Assembly (NCBI GenBank): GCA_026261815.1
Contig: JAMPIT010000230.1
Location: forward strand, 35,734,501 to 35,798,500
Origin: Monarcha castaneiventris obscurior
Lineage: Eukaryota; Chordata; Aves; Passeriformes; Monarchidae
Length of the DNA: 64,000 nt
Direction of reading: 5' to 3'
Every line of letters begins with the position of its first letter. Positions within the stretch are counted from its first letter, which is position 1. The translations under genes were made by a program, and so were the position numbers. The notes under the pieces are model-generated. The model was not told the DNA's origin, ran no database searches, and saw nothing but the letters and a program-made list of their open reading frames with translations. Positions 22,420 through 37,757 of this stretch are shown here, piece after piece.

Positions 22420-24291
22420 TAACTTTCATATCCTCGTTCATTCGTAGTTTACATTTGGTCAGCTCACTAAGATGTGCTCTGGTTTCCTGGCACCTACTGA
22501 AAAAAATACAAACGTACATTTTAAATGCCATTCATATAAATAGTATAAAAAGAAAGCAGAATTTCAGGAGCTCAAGTGTGGTTTTAGTACTGGAGAATAA
22601 TTTTTTTTTTCTTTCAGAAAGTTTGATCAGTAGAAAATACCTTAGTATGCACTAATTTGTATATTACAACCAGGATATTACTACCAAGAAATATTAATGA
22701 GTTAATAAATATTGAAAAGGAAAGCTTTCATTTAAATATGCTGATAATGTGGTCTCTGAAAAGAATATTAATAGCACTGACAATGATAGATGCCTAACGC
22801 AGACTCTACAAATAATGAAAATTGGTTTAAATGAGGTTTATTCAATATCTTGGGCAGTCAGCATGAGTATTCAAAGCAAGCTGTCATTCTTATTAACTAG
22901 CATAGCACTTAACCTCTCCCCTCAGCTCTTTTAGATTTGTTTTATGCCATTGACCACTAGATCCATAATTTCCACTTTCTCTTACCCTATTTACCAATGC
23001 ATAATTCTGACTGTAGCCTTGGAAAATCATAGTATGTAGAAATTACTAAAGAATCACTGAACAAAAATTATGTGATCTGTTTATATGTCATGAGGGTTGT
23101 TGCTGGTTTGTTTTTGATTCTACACTTCAATGTTATTTTTAATTTGCCCAAAGGGCTAAAAATTGCTTTGAAAAGGGCAGAATGTGAGATTCTGGTGTAA
23201 TCAGGGGCTGAATCGAAAGCTGTAATAGAATATTGAAATATTTCAAAACTGAGAATAAGGTGAGAGTGGGCAGAAGTGTGATTGACTGCTTTTATTTTCA
23301 TGTGGGTTTGTTACTGTATAGAACACTGAAACCTATGGTGTTCCTTTCAGCTAAGAGCTGGAGTGATAGAGTGTTACCATTTTAGGCACATTTATTTCAG
23401 GTGGATTGAATGCTCTCTGCTAACGTCTATGAAAGATTGATTTCTGTTAGTGTTTGGCCAAAAATATGAAGAAATGTCTGTAGGTAGTCAGGCAGATAGA
23501 TGACAGAAGTGTAAAAAAAAACAAATTAATGTTTTCTCATGTGTCTTAGAGACCAGGTAAAGAGCTAGAGATACTGCAAAGCTGCATAGATATTGAGAAA
23601 TGGGCAGTAAATACGTGCTCTCTTCTGGTCACCTCTCTTTGGAGGGATACAGTAATCCTGAAAGCCAGACACTTTCTAGCAGTGATATGAAATTTAGAAA
23701 TTCACTACTTCTGCCCTCTCAATCTTAAATCCTTACAGATGCCGTCAAACAACAGTTGTAGCATGTCAAGTGTGCAAGAGGAATACTGAAAACAGTTCGC
23801 CATACTGTATTATCATGTACAACAAGTTAACATACCAAAAATGGGAAGTTTTTCCATTTAGCCTCTTTCAGTTAGCAGCCATAAGTATTGTCCTGACTCT
23901 AGTAAACAAAACAATTTTATGATGTTTCATTTGCAAATCTTCTCTTTAATTATGAAGTAGTTTTGGATTTTGTCACTGCTTCATGGTAACATTTTCCTTT
24001 TTTTGATGAATTAACGCAATTTCTTAATTTGGATCCTACTCTCACAAGGAGCTGATGGCAGGTATTTTTGAACTGCTGGGTAATTTTTGCCTTCCTTGGA
24101 AATTGCCTGTTTCATGCTAGATACTCTTTTTATTTAAAAGTGAACTTTGAATGTTAATGATGTACGACAGAAGGTTTGCAGAAATATACAAGTCCTTACT
24201 TTTCGTCATATTGCCTTATATGTTGCAGTTGTGCTGCCTGTCCCATTATTTTTTGTGGCATTTTAGCATTAAAAAATTATTGGTTACTTGC

Positions 24292-24597
<306 letters not shown>

Positions 24598-27500
24598 CAC
24601 TGTTACATATATCATCGAAATATATTGCATATATGTACACATAAGTAGCTGCAGAAACACGCATATATGTATTTTCCTCTCTGTCAGCTGGGAGTAATTT
24701 TCTAATCCCTCAGTCCTCTCTTCATTTAACTAGTCTGCCCTTTCTAAAGGCAGAAACACAACAGGGGTCTCGATTTGATAAGCAACTTTGAACTCTGTTT
24801 TTCACCATTCATCAGCCAGAAGCAGATCAGGTCAAACGGAAACGCAACATTGAGTCTCCCACAAACACAAACACACAGGATGGGCGAGTCTTCCACCCCG
24901 GCCTCTGAAGGGAAGAATCAAGTATCAGTTACCCCCTACTCTTACATTTATGCAAATCTCCATTAGAACAACAAATAGGAGTAAGAATGGCAGCTAATTA
25001 ACCCTCAGTCATACACAGTGATTAAACGGCGCTGAAGCACAGCTGCAGCTTCATTGGCAAGCGCTGCTATTCTTCTCCAGCAGGCTGAGCAAATGAAAAG
25101 AGGTATTTGCTCCTGCCGCTGCTGTCATTCACACAGTAATCTACAAAAGCCACGGAGAGAGTCTCTTTCCTCCCTGGTTATACATCACCGCCCTTTGTTC
25201 CCTATCACTCCAGGCAGGAGCAAGTTTGTCCTTTTTAAACAACTAATACAATCCTTTGCTCATAAGCTGTCTCAGATCCTTCAGTCCTGATTATTATTAA
25301 TTGTCTCTGTTTTGCCTGGCAGTATCAGCCAGTAAACTGTGTTAATGAAATGCCTGAATTTTGTAACAGCTGGCTGACTTTTTCATGGGGGGAAGGGCTG
25401 TCATAGGGTTTGTGTATGACTGAACATGTGTGCATTATCTGGGGGTGCAAGAGAGCCAAATGTATCCGAGGGATGGGAGAGATGGTGGGCCACACTAGCA
25501 TCCAGTCCAGGGATTAGTATTTTTCTTTTAAGTGGCACTCGAGGCCACAGCACACATCCCTTTCTACAAAGCAGGGCTCCAGTCCTGTAAATACTTTGGC
25601 ACGTGCATGAGCAACCCCACAAAAACTGGTAGATACATTCACCCGTGTGAAAAGGAGCATGGGAGTGAGTGAGTGAGTGAATGTTTATAGGCTCTATGCT
25701 TGAGTGCTGAAAATGCCTGCTTCCAGCAGTGTTAGCTGCTAGGGCTGGCCTGCATGGGCAGCTAGTTATTTCAGAGTAATTCCATGTGTGGACACACCCC
25801 ACTTTGAAAATGTATTAAGTTATGAAAACCTATCTTGCTTGGAGTAGAAGTCAACTATACTTTAAATGTTCAAGCAGAGCCTGGGGAGTGTAAATTCCCA
25901 CACTGCCTTAATCCAAAGAGCTTTCAAGTGCAGATGGCCCACGAGATTTTGTATTTTACTGAGTTTGAAGTGCTAAGCAAATTAATTATTTTTTATAGTT
26001 ACAGAGCTGGTGGTGCTGATCTGGGTTAAAATGTTTAATTTTCTCAGTTGATCATCGCCATCCTGGCCCTGCCAAAGGTTCTTGAGCCCCAGGAAAAATA
26101 TCATTTGCAAATACTTCAGAGAAAATAAATTGTAACACTGCAACATTTTTCTTTGCATGGCTTCCTTCTTCACATTCAAAATCTGAACTTGGCTGGCCTG
26201 ATTATCCCCGGTGTCTGAACAGTCTTAGCATCGAATCATGTCTGCTTAACAACACACGGCTCAGCCTTGATTAGAGCAGCAGAACAAAGCCTACCCCTCC
26301 CTCACACCAGCCTCTTCCCTTCTGGTGTCATCCTCTGGCTCTGGAGGATGTAAGGAGCTCTGGCTCCTTACCATTTTTTCCACATGCAAGTTCCACGGTC
26401 AGTGGGGATTTTATCCCTCAACTGACATTCTGGATCCAAATGCTTTGCTGCTGCTCCTGGCCCTCTTCCCTGCATGGCAGCCATACCCTTCTGCGAGCTC
26501 CTGCGATGGGGATGTGCCAGGGGGTGCACACAGAGGATGAGAGTGGCAGACTGAGATGTGGGCAGCCACAATACTGCTTTCCCACAAACATTGGGCTGAA
26601 CACTTGGATGGCAGCTGTAGCCAGAGTAGCTGCTGAAGGGCAATCCAGAGCCTCACTTGATTTGCTCTTCAGAAACCTCTGCCTGATTCCTAACCTGAAC
26701 TGATTCACAGGAATTTTATACCCACTCATTTTTAAGCACGCCTTGTCCTATAGCTTAAGTGACCATTTTCCTGGTTTTCACTCCCGGTGTACTAATGAAG
26801 AACCATCCTCTTTCCTCACTGTCTTTATTTGCTGCACACTACCTGACCTGTGTCTATGGGCCTCCTTCTGTAAGAGAGGCTTTCTGTTCCCCTGCTCATC
26901 CTCAGTGCACTCATCCTTCCTGAATGCGCCGGACTCTTGGAGTTCATTGGGGCATGAGGCACAGCTAGACAGACTAACCTGCTCATCATCACCGTCATCC
27001 GGGTGGAAATATTTACTGCTCCCTGTTGGATGTGCCTATCTCAATTGGCAGGCCCACTGAAGGGTATTTCTGTCTTAGCCCTGTCATTTTCACTGTTTGC
27101 TTTTTAACTCAATTGAGTGAAATGGTGGAGAAAGGAAGAGAAGAAAAGGGAAAAAAAAGAAAGGAAGAGCAAAAGAAAGAAAAAGCTTTGGATAGACAAG
27201 GGCATTAACCTCTGGCAAAGGAAATGCAAAAACAACTCCTGCAGTACCCACTTCACTGGGGTCAGCACTAGTCAAGTTGGTTGCTCTGCTCTTCAGTCAC
27301 ATATTATATTAGCAGTGTAAAGCTGCTTGTCTCATTACCATTTAAACTCAACTGGAAAGTGTGAGGCAGTTTGTTTAGTGTTACATGCAAAGTTTGCTGT
27401 GAATGTAGTTTGAGGCTGAAGCATGCATGTCCTCACAGTGAATGTACTTACAAGAGTAAATGAGTTGGACAAGCAGCACTGCATTACTTTGGTGCGAGAC

Positions 27501-29845
27501 CCATCAATTTTTATAGTAGTTGCAGTTGCTCAGGACATCAGAAAAGTGGACTGTTTATGCTAAAAAATTCTGCAATGTACATTGTTGCTTTCAAATATAT
27601 TGTACCCCGGTTAGAAGTGGATGTGCTGTTCTTTACAAGTACTGCCATGAATCATGGATTTACTAGAGGGTTTCATACTTTGTTAACCCACATGAAGTAA
27701 TGTGGCTGTGCATTTTAATGACTTACATTTATCTAAGCATAGATAAGCTAAGTCAAAGATCCTAAGGTTATGGGGAGCTTTAAGTGTCTCACTAAGGGAC
27801 ATGAGAGATGCTTTTAAGCTTTCTTCATATGAGTCATCCTTACATTTTGCCATTATCTTCCCCAGAAACTTCTTTGTTTTTATCACACAGTAGGTATAAC
27901 AGGCAATTTTGGATAACAGGCTGTTGCTCTTTTTTGGTTGCAATTACAAGTTATCCATGTGGTTTGGCATGATTTATGTCTGCCTAAATTTTCTGCCAAA
28001 AGATATTAACACCCTTACATACACCTGCACGAAGGTGCTGGTATTTAAGAAACTTCAGAGATGGGATACAGTTATTACATTTTTTTTTCCCTTATCATTT
28101 TCCTAAGGGTGTGCAAGGTTCTGTACTCTTGTTGCTGAGGGTATAAAATCCCAGTTCTGTCATCTTTTGCAGAAAGGGATTCAATAGTGTAATTTAATGC
28201 ATATCTTTGATCCTCAATGGGATCTAAAACAGCACTTTTAAGAGTGACTTTTCAACATAAGCTTAAAAGCCCTAAAAGCTTGAACGGTATTTACCCTGCT
28301 ACAAAGCTGCTGGAATTGCTGCTGTTTCCAGAATCTTTGCAAAACAGGAGTAGGTGGGGAGATTTGAGTCAGACAACATGCAAGGGAAGGAACTGAATTA
28401 GCAATTTCTCAGCCCACTTCCCTTTCAGGCAGCAGTATACCTTCTTGGAGGGAAGTTGATGTCCTGCTCCGATACCACTGCCCTGTACCTCAGCAGGTTT
28501 GCCATCAGCAGCCATCCCCAAAGCCAGCTGTTGGAATTTCTCTGGCCAGGGTTCATACCTCCAAGTTCAATATGGATAGATCTGCCATCTAGAAAGCCTT
28601 GAGCACCTCCACATTTTGATTTTGTGTTGGCATTTGGGAAACTTAAGCTTCATCCAAATGTTTGTTTGTAGTAATTCCACAATCTCTACAAACTTGCATA
28701 AGGCATTGACAGGTATTGACAGAAATAGCTGGAATACCCAATATACAACACAATACCCATAGAATTGTCTTCTGCACACCCCACACAAAGGGAAGTAGGT
28801 TCACGTAAACCCTCTCAGGAAAATGCATCTCCCACCAGGAGTTGGAGTGAGGCTGCCAGACTTTGATGCTCACTGACACACTGCATGCCCCTGACACTGC
28901 TTAGGGCTGATCATCTCTGGTACAGGGGCACCAAGAGCCAGAATTGCCACAGCCACTTACAAACCGAGTGAGTGCCAATGCATCAGGTTCCACAGGAATA
29001 ACTCTGCTTCTTCAGCCACCCCAGCCACACCAGCATGCATTTTAATACACTAATAGAGTAATAATAACTGAATCAATAAAAAAAGATCTAGTTTCAGAAT
29101 TACTGAGATACTTGAGAACGCTAGCCTGTCCAAAAAAAAGTTTAAAAATAAATCCAAGGCATCTTAATAAAGGAAAATGTAACATAGCTGTAATAATAAA
29201 ATCTGTTCCATGCTGGAGCATTTGGCTCTGAGTGGGAATTTGGCTGACTTGTGGTCACAGCTCTGCTATTTGGCTTCCATGTTCAAGCTTTAAAATAGCT
29301 CCCCAGCCCTGGGTAATGAAGAACAGGTCTGTGCTCCTCACCACTCAGCAGCCTGGATGTATCTTCTCTTCTCTCCGTTATTCCATATATCCCAATGTAG
29401 CAGGAAGCACGCACCGTGTTCCTCCTCATCTGGTGCTTCCCCACAGCAGAGGCTGCTTTCTGTCAGTGCTGGTTCACATCAGATGTTCCTCCTGCAATTT
29501 TTTAGACTTCCCAATAATCATTCCTTCTTTTCCCCTCACCCCCAGTTGTGAAATGAATTTAGAAACTCTGGATGATGGCAAGTTCAAGGGATGAGCCACT
29601 TCTCATTTTCCTCATTCTTGTCATTTTTTTCCTTAAAGCCATGATCTGCACGTTTTGCTGCTATCAGAAACTGCTTCAGAATCCATTCTGAATTTTTCTT
29701 TCTCATTGAACATCTTATCAGCTTTGTTCAGTTTATCAAAAAGGACTCTTAGGCTTTCCTGTGCCCAAGTATATGCTGTTGTGGTTTCTAGTGAAAATTT
29801 ATTTCCTTCTTGAACATTTTTGTCAAGACATATAGAAAACAGGAA

Positions 29846-29895
29846 AATTATAAGTACACATTATAAATACACATTAAAATTATAAATACTCATTC
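29846..29895. repeat. Imperfect AT-rich tandem repeat
   Basis: Three diverged units begin ATTATAAGTACAC, ATTATAAATACAC and ATTATAAATACTC. The spacing is irregular, at about 14 and 21 bp. It is a small local expansion in the intron with no visible function. Confidence 0.6.
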
Positions 29896-32800
29896 TTTAA
29901 TAATCCATATTTGAGTAGATTTGTCAAATGTGATGAATATTCTGGAAAACTACTGAAATACTTTTAAGTTGGTAAAACAATATTAATTTGTCAATTTTAT
30001 GAGGCTGGCTAAGCCCTGCTGCTGTGATTCTTTCCTGGCACCCACAGGCTACCAGGTGCAATGTCACAATACAGTACTATCAGACATACAACAAAACAAT
30101 CTCATTTTCCCATATATCCTTTTTGTAAGCAGCAGAGGGTCGTGTAAACAATGAAATTGCTCTGTTGTCTGAGATTATAAATAATCTTTAGCTTGGAGCT
30201 GTTTTTTCCCTTTTCTTCAGAGTTCGTATACTGTACTCTGTCAGGAAGTGGGCAGTTTCAGCACAATGGAAAATGCTTTCTTTGTATCTGAAGCAGGAAA
30301 ATACTCTATGCCATGTCACTCAAGCATGGCAACAAGAAACACACAGTAAATCAAAGTTAAAGCAATGAGGAATCAGTTCAGGGAGTAATGTTTTTTGGTT
30401 TGTTCTGAGTTGCAGCATAACCTTTCTGCTCCTTTTTACATCTCTGCTGTGAGTTGTCTGCAAATGAAATGAGCTCACTGCAGAGGCTCTGGCTTAGCAA
30501 AGACAAAGTGTGGTGTGTGGCTGCTCTGCTGCCTCAGTGCTGCTGGGCTGGGAGCAGAGCAAATGGGTGTTCTGCATAAAGGCCATCCTAGTTAGTTGTC
30601 CTAAGGGAGCATGAAAGGAAAATGCAGCATAAAACTGATGGGTTCTGTTCTGCTCTCAGTGAGTGCAGAATGACTTTGTCACAGGTGGGGTTGTCTTGGG
30701 AAAAACATGAGCAAAGTGATCCCATCAATTGCAACAAAGTTCTTTTCGCAAGAAAGTACTTGTTTATCTATAAATACTGTATGTTCCCCTCCCTGTTCTG
30801 CAGAACCTGCTACATATGTAAATGTACATATTTTCACTGATCATATCATGGAATCTAGAGCTGATATTTACAAATTCTTGGTAGTTTATCAGTGCTTTCT
30901 CTTCTGATTCCCTTTAAAAGATCCTGTGCTATACCAGTTCTGCTGTAGTGTGTATACAACACTAACTTCTATTCTATAGTTTGAATCACTTACAGTTTCT
31001 CATATTCTGAGCTGTACCAATATGTTAAAGGCATTTAGGCACCTAAAGCTGCTGGCTGACAGCTGGCAGAGTTTCCAGTACTTCCCATGGGATTTAAACA
31101 TATGAAGTCTCACTAGGAGCCTCTCAGCACTGCCAGGAAGAGACTTGCTATACATCTGCTCTTTAAATATTTGCAGACTTGTACACCTATATGTCTTAGA
31201 CTCTATGGACATGATCTATAAAGATGAAATTAAACAGATGTAAATGCAAGAAGTGCAGCAGCACATTATGAAAATTGCATATAGATAAGCATTGAAATAG
31301 AATTAATTTCCTTTGCCATGAAAAGCTGATGAAACTGTTACAAGATTTGTTCTTATCAGTTGACTAAGTCCCCTCAACATGAACTCATGACTGTGGGGAT
31401 TATTATAACAGCAGGAAAAACATTTGTGAACTGTCATCCCTTTAGTAGTTCTCAGGAAAATATGTCTTGGAATATCTCCTAATTATGTGTGCAGGGGGAG
31501 GAGGCTTGGATCAGGATTACTATTGATGTTGGCCTAAATCATTGCTCTTTTCAGTTGCACTTTGACAACACCTTATGGGTAGAAGACCATTATTTGTGAG
31601 CAATAGAGGCTTTTAGTGTGTTTAGATTTAGGCTATTCAAAGCTCACAAGACATCATTAAAAAGATTAACACAACTATAGAAGTAAGATTGTTTAGAAAT
31701 ATTTAGTTTTAAGCCCCCCATTATGGTTTCAGAAGTCTACAATCTGTTTAAATGATTTTTTTTTTCTGAAAGTGTCTGGAAATATTTACATAAGAAAATT
31801 GGTGGGTTTATGTAATTTAGAAAGCAAATGGTAAAGATTACTTTTTTAAAATAAAATATGGATTTTGTGGTATCCAAGGCATGATGCAGTCATTAGCTAT
31901 AGCTCCAGATGCCAGTCACACACGCACTTACCCTGCTCTTTTTTTTTTTCTGATGTATCTCTGCAAAGAATAATGTCTAGAAGGAGTACAGTCATTCCCT
32001 AGCAGAAAACCAGTGCTACTCATTGAGCCAGGTACATTGCCTGCAACTGCTCATCCCTCAGTGGTTCAGAGAAAAGTGTAAAAATCCCTCAAAGCACTTC
32101 TTTACTCACACAGTAATACACAAGAGAGGAAATTCCCTCCTAGCCACAGCTAACAATCAGATTATGTGCTGAAGCATGAGCAGTGCAGCCTTTGCAGTGG
32201 TAGCTTAGGTGGTGCATGGCTACTAAGTTTTCTAATTCTTTTTAGAGTTTCCTAAATCACCTTCTAGTATTGCTTCACTGTGTTTTTTGTGTGTGCTTAC
32301 CAATTTGGTGTATGAAGCATCTCCTTCCTTTTAACTTTTGCTAAATGTGTTGGGGTTTTGTTTGTGTTCCTTTCTTACCATGGAAAAGATAAACAAGACC
32401 ACTTTTTCTTTTTTAATCTTCTTTGCCAAATTACCTGTCACATTTTATTTTGTGTTTTTCTTCCTTCTCAAAGAAATCACCTTAGATTTCAACCATTCCT
32501 TAAATGGAAAAGGTTTTACCATGCTGATAATGATTTCTTGTCCTTTTCAATAATGTTTCTGCTCCTAATTTGTTTTTGCTTGAGGAGATGTGAGAAAAAT
32601 TGAACTTTAGACATAATAATACCCAACCATCAGTTTATTAAATGGCATCTGATTAAATCAGAGATTGGCTAAAATCCAAATCAGTAAAGAGGCTTTGTAC
32701 ATCTGTGACAAGAAAGAAATGTAAAGGGATGTAACTGGCACTCATAAGAAAAAGGAGTCCTGTCACAACACTTAACTGTTCCTCTTTTTTATTATCCCTC

Positions 32801-33442
32801 AAAAAGGGTTTCTATAACATATAAAATACAGTCTTATCACAAAATGGAAGTAAAGCTGGAAAAATATACACTTGACTTTTGGGGTTGGTTTTTTTGTATG
32901 AAACTTAGAACAGCTCTGTGATAAATATACATACCGGGCTTTTAGAAGTCTGATGATTTCTGTACAAGAAACACAGAGTTTCTTTAAGCTTAGGCTCAAC
33001 CGTCATTAAATTAAAAGTACTTGAGAAAATGCATGAGTGATGGATGCTACAGATACAAAAGGTTACAATTCATTTTCTTTTCAATAAACATGTAATTTAA
33101 AATACTACCAATGGAGTTTCATATGCCCATAACCTCAGAGAGAAGGCAGGTAATTTAGTGCATACACATAATAAATCTTTGTGGGAACCGAGACCAAAAT
33201 AAGTAATCAACATTAAATGTTTAACAATGTAAAGTATTTAAATAAAGCTCTGAACCCACTACAAGCTCTTAGTTATTTCTCATATGTAATATATAGATTT
33301 CTAGCTTAATTTGAATGAGTTCCAAGATAGAAAGTAAACTGCCTTTCAAAATACACTCTAGTATTTTGCAGTCATTAAACGTATTTTCTTTGTTTCATGC
33401 AGGTTTTGTCTGCCAATACAGACGTCTTTAATCACATTAGAA

Positions 33443-33467
33443 TTATATATATATATTTATATATAGA
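33443..33467. repeat. AT-dinucleotide run
   Basis: A short (AT)n tract with a TTT interruption sits within a 200-bp stretch of very AT-rich sequence. It is a simple repeat. Confidence 0.8.
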
Positions 33468-35077
33468 AATAATTATTTTTTTCTTTTTTATGAAGTAGAT
33501 ACATCACTTCCAGGCTTAACCCATTCTACTGGATATATTTTTCTCACTAATAGGACTGTATATATTTGAAGGAAAAATAAATAAAACTAGAAAATAAAAA
33601 AAATAGACATTACATGGATTTTCTAATCTCAGAATAATTTAATCTAATATTCATTATTCCCAGTTAGTACAAATAGCTCAAATCTCAGATGGAGTAAACC
33701 GGCATCAGTCCTGCTGAGCTTTTGTACTCCAGATTTTTCATTTAGACTTTGTTGCATTTTACAAAGTGGGGGTTTGTTTAGTGTGTTTCTTGTTTTTCTT
33801 TTTCCCTGTGTACCTTTTTTCACATGAAGGCAAGAACAGATTTTCAAATTTCTTGCCATACGTTTCTAACTGCCTAAGAACCACCCTCAGGACCCTAATT
33901 AGCACAACTATTTTTAAGACTGATTCTTCCTGTTCGTAAAATACAATTATTTTTGTTTCACCGTAGAAATCCCACTGCTCCACATTCTTTAAGCTCCTGA
34001 AAAGAAGCCTGCTACATTTGGCTAAGAGATTCCCAATAACAATGTAGAGTCAGTCCTGAAAAGCAAAATTTATAATCCTGGATACGTGAGCTATTAAATC
34101 ATTTAGTCTCTCACTTTCTTGAGTAAGATTTCAGAAATTAGTATTCCTGATTCACTCAGGTTCTACCTTCAGAGATGATTTACACCGCTGCAAGACATGT
34201 CTCTCGTATTTTGCATGGCTAATTTTCTACATTATTCAGCAGGGGAGGAGAAAACAGTTGTTTGGTTTTTACAGTTTTGCAGATCTATCAAAGGCAACAA
34301 ATAAATTATATGCAGGGTGTGTTTCAGAATCCCTATTTTCACAGCAAATTAAGTTCAGGTGCATTACATGGAGTCATAGACAGCTACTTAAATAGCAAAA
34401 TATTTGGTGCAATTGTCCCAAATTTAAGAATGGGCTGTACTGTAAGATTTCACATTCATGTGGGATACAGAAATAGAGCTTTGATTAGGAAGTTGTTTGT
34501 AGAATTTTCCATCTGTACAAGGCTTAAAAAAAGGCCCCTTCTGTGTGTTGAGTGGAGCATTTGCAACTGCAAGATGAATTAGATTTCAGAAAATTCCCAA
34601 GGGCTGGAATCCTCATTGCTTGGGTTTTTATAATATTGACTAGATAAAGTGTCTGTGTAAAGTGGCATGAAAGTAGAACTTACTGTAAGACATAATATTT
34701 TACTAGCAAAAGGAATTACTTCATGACCTTCCATGTCTTTTTCATCTCTACCTTGTATAGCCTTTTTCTACAGCTCAATCTAAGGACTCTTTATGCCAGT
34801 GCCTGAAATCATTTTGCAGAGTGATTATCATTTAGTCAGGCATGCCAGTGGAGTCAATGTGACCCCTCAGGCAGGAAAGATAAGATTTCCAAATAAAGTT
34901 ATTTTAATTGTTACTAAATATTAAATTATTGCTGTAAAATATCACAAATTCAATCTTTTTTCAGCATTGCTATGTAACTTCATTGCAACTAATCCGGGAG
35001 CAAAACTTGCCTACATGGATAAGTGCTAATTATTTGTTTAACCTGTTTTTTCCTTTCAGTCCTATTAGAGCCTGGTC

Positions 35078-35095
35078 ATAATTAGGCCTAATTAT
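35078..35095. promoter_or_regulatory. 18-bp perfect palindrome with two TAATTA cores (candidate homeodomain site)
   Basis: ATAATTAGGCCTAATTAT is its own reverse complement. It contains two TAATTA homeodomain-type cores facing each other across GGCC. About 300 bp around it (34.8-35.1 kb) are rich in further ATTA/TAAT cores. This is the kind of sequence seen in vertebrate intronic enhancers. Binding or enhancer function is inference only, and in AT-rich DNA such cores are common by chance, although an 18-bp perfect palindrome is not. Confidence 0.4.
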
Positions 35096-35451
35096 ATTCA
35101 TGTCCTGAAGTTAATCTAGAAGTGGATAGTCCAGTTGGTTGCTAAAATGGTTGTTTTCTCACTCACCTGCTGATTCCTCAGTCACTGCCTGTACAGATAG
35201 GGAATGGAGAGGCCTGACTGTTTTCTGTGTTATTGGGTAACAGCAAGAGGTGTGTTCATGCAAGGCACACCAGAGTTCCTATTCCTGTTGCAATGGATGT
35301 TCAACTTGCCAAGGGATTTCAGGCCCTGGGCTATGAAAGAGTTTCATTTAGTAGGCCTTTAAAAGGGATAAAATTCTTCACTAACCCCACCTTTTGTAAA
35401 TAAAGGCCTCTTGTATTCTTTTGACATTTTTATGGGATTCTTAATAGCAGT

Positions 35452-35517
35452 TTTGGATTTAAATTTGACAAATTAATAATGAGATTTGGATTTAAATTTG
35501 ACAAATTAGTAATGAGA
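35452..35517. repeat. Tandem duplication, 33 bp x 2
   Basis: The 33-bp unit beginning TTTGGATTTAAATTTGAC occurs at 35452-35484 and 35485-35517 with one mismatch (AATAATG versus AGTAATG). It looks like a recent local duplication in the intron. Confidence 0.95.
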
Positions 35518-37757
35518 TTTAATAGGACGAGAAGGGGAAAATCAGATTAAACCAAAATAAGCAGCATTCATAACCTATGTAGGCTGTTCTGTTTTCTAAA
35601 GATGAATTGCAATAAAGGTAAAAAGGGATAGATTCAAGAGCCGGATTCAGATGACTCCTACATCTGACCTAAAAGGGGTATGTTTAAGTTGAAGATTTTT
35701 GATATTGCTCACAATTACACACTCTTCTAAGAGTGACGATGGCTTTAGGACTCATTTTTCTCTCAGTGTCTAAAAGACCAGGCCATGCAGTAACACCTCC
35801 TCCCCTCCCTGTCCTCTGGGAATCCACACAGTAAGTGGGTCCTATAGGACCTCCTGGTTTTCTTGCAGAACAATCTATCTTTGGTAGATGTGATTATAGG
35901 ATGTCTAACACTGCACAAAGCATGGTCACAGAGAAGAGCCTTACCCACAGTTGCTTAGGTGTTCAACTGTTTGTTCAGGATGTGTAAGACCCATAGGTCA
36001 CTCCTTTGCCTGGAGGAGGTGATTAATGGGAAATAAGAAGGGACAAATCCAGAAGAATGGTTCCATTATCTTTAGATGGAAGAAATGCCAAACACATGAG
36101 CATTCCTACAGAATAGCTATCCCTCCCTTAGTGAGTCTTCAGACACACAAAAAAAATCACATCCACTGTGCTTTTCTGAAAATACAGTTATGACCCTATG
36201 GATAAAAGCCAGTTTAATTATGGGTCTCAGCATTTGGTTGTTTGACAGCATGTTGAGATCCGAGGGCTGTGCTTTTCTTATTATCCACTCACAGCCATCT
36301 TCCACAAGGTAAATGCATGTTGCTGTAACTTCAAATTTTATCAAACCACATGCCATGTAATGTCTTTCAAATTAAGTTCTACAGTTACTAACACCTTTTT
36401 AAATTTTTTTTCTAATAACCACGACTGCTTCTCAATTGAGTTTGTTACTATGAACAGATACATTGCTAGTGTATTTGTGCTTTTAATATTGAGATGCATC
36501 CAAGCATCAAAGTGAAGTGTGTTATTTCGGAATTTTAATTGTTCCAGCATACTGGCACTTCTAATAGGTGCGTGTTCTTCCTTAATTAAAGACGACTCCT
36601 CAAGATCAGTACACTGTGCCTCACTGATCCATGATTGCCTCAGCTAACTCCCAGTCAGCCAGTGAAGTTTATAGAAATCCTGCTTAAAACTGAAGACTGA
36701 AAAAAATCTTTCTCTTTAAACAAGAATGATTTCCCTTGGCAAGATGCAGAGATGAATCACTGCCAACACTTTCCTTTAAGAGCTGCGTTAATAAAATTGG
36801 GCCAGATAATACTCCTTATTTCTGAAATATCTTTTTCTTAGGCAGCCTCATATTTCACACAGGTCTGTGGTAGGTAGCCTGACAGCAATCAAACACAAGT
36901 CTAGAGACAGGAATGAATTTCTCCCTCCATGCTTACAAAATGGATATTTTAGTAAATGGATTTTTCCTAAACTAGATTTGCAGAGCTCTTTTATTTTTGA
37001 AGATAGGTAACATTTTTTTCTCCAGAGAACAGTTTGGACATCATAATCAAGTCCAAGCTGCGTATGCCTTAATATTTGTGTAACTGCAATTATTGTGCAA
37101 ACTTAACACTCAAATGTGTTTCTGGCAGTTCTACAGAGCTCAAAATTTAGAGTCAAGTCATGGATAGCAGTCTTTTTGTGATCTACATCTGTGCAGCCAC
37201 ATTTATCGAAGCATCCAGATACCTTGCAGTTTTTAGCCTGGGTGATGGAAAAGCTTTAGTCCAGCTTCACAGGTGGGAAGCTAAGGCACCACTGTCAGAT
37301 CACTTGACTTTCTTTCTGTATTAAAATGTTTCTATTGAATGTTGAGAAGTGACCAGACATGCCTGCAAAACTAGTTCCTGAAATGAGAAACAGACTTCAT
37401 TATGTCATATTGTATGGTTTCTAGTGTAAATTATAATTTCTAAAATTAATATTAGCTTCACTGACTTTTTTCCTAGTAGACATTTCATCTTTCTAGAATT
37501 TGCTCCTTTCTCCTCTAGTGACAATCATTTTTCTTTACTGAAACAATTAATTTTATTCGCTCTCTTTTTTTTTAATACACTGTTTATTGATCACTTTACC
37601 ATTCTTCTGTATGGCTTTCAAAGAGCCCCGCAGATGGTTAAATACATTCTGTGTGGATAGTTGAAACTGTGATTTTGTGAAAGTCAGGAATAAATTGTAG
37701 TTGAGCTTGTAGGCTGTGTAAAGCAATTCAGAGCCCTGCTACCACCCTTTGTTCTGC

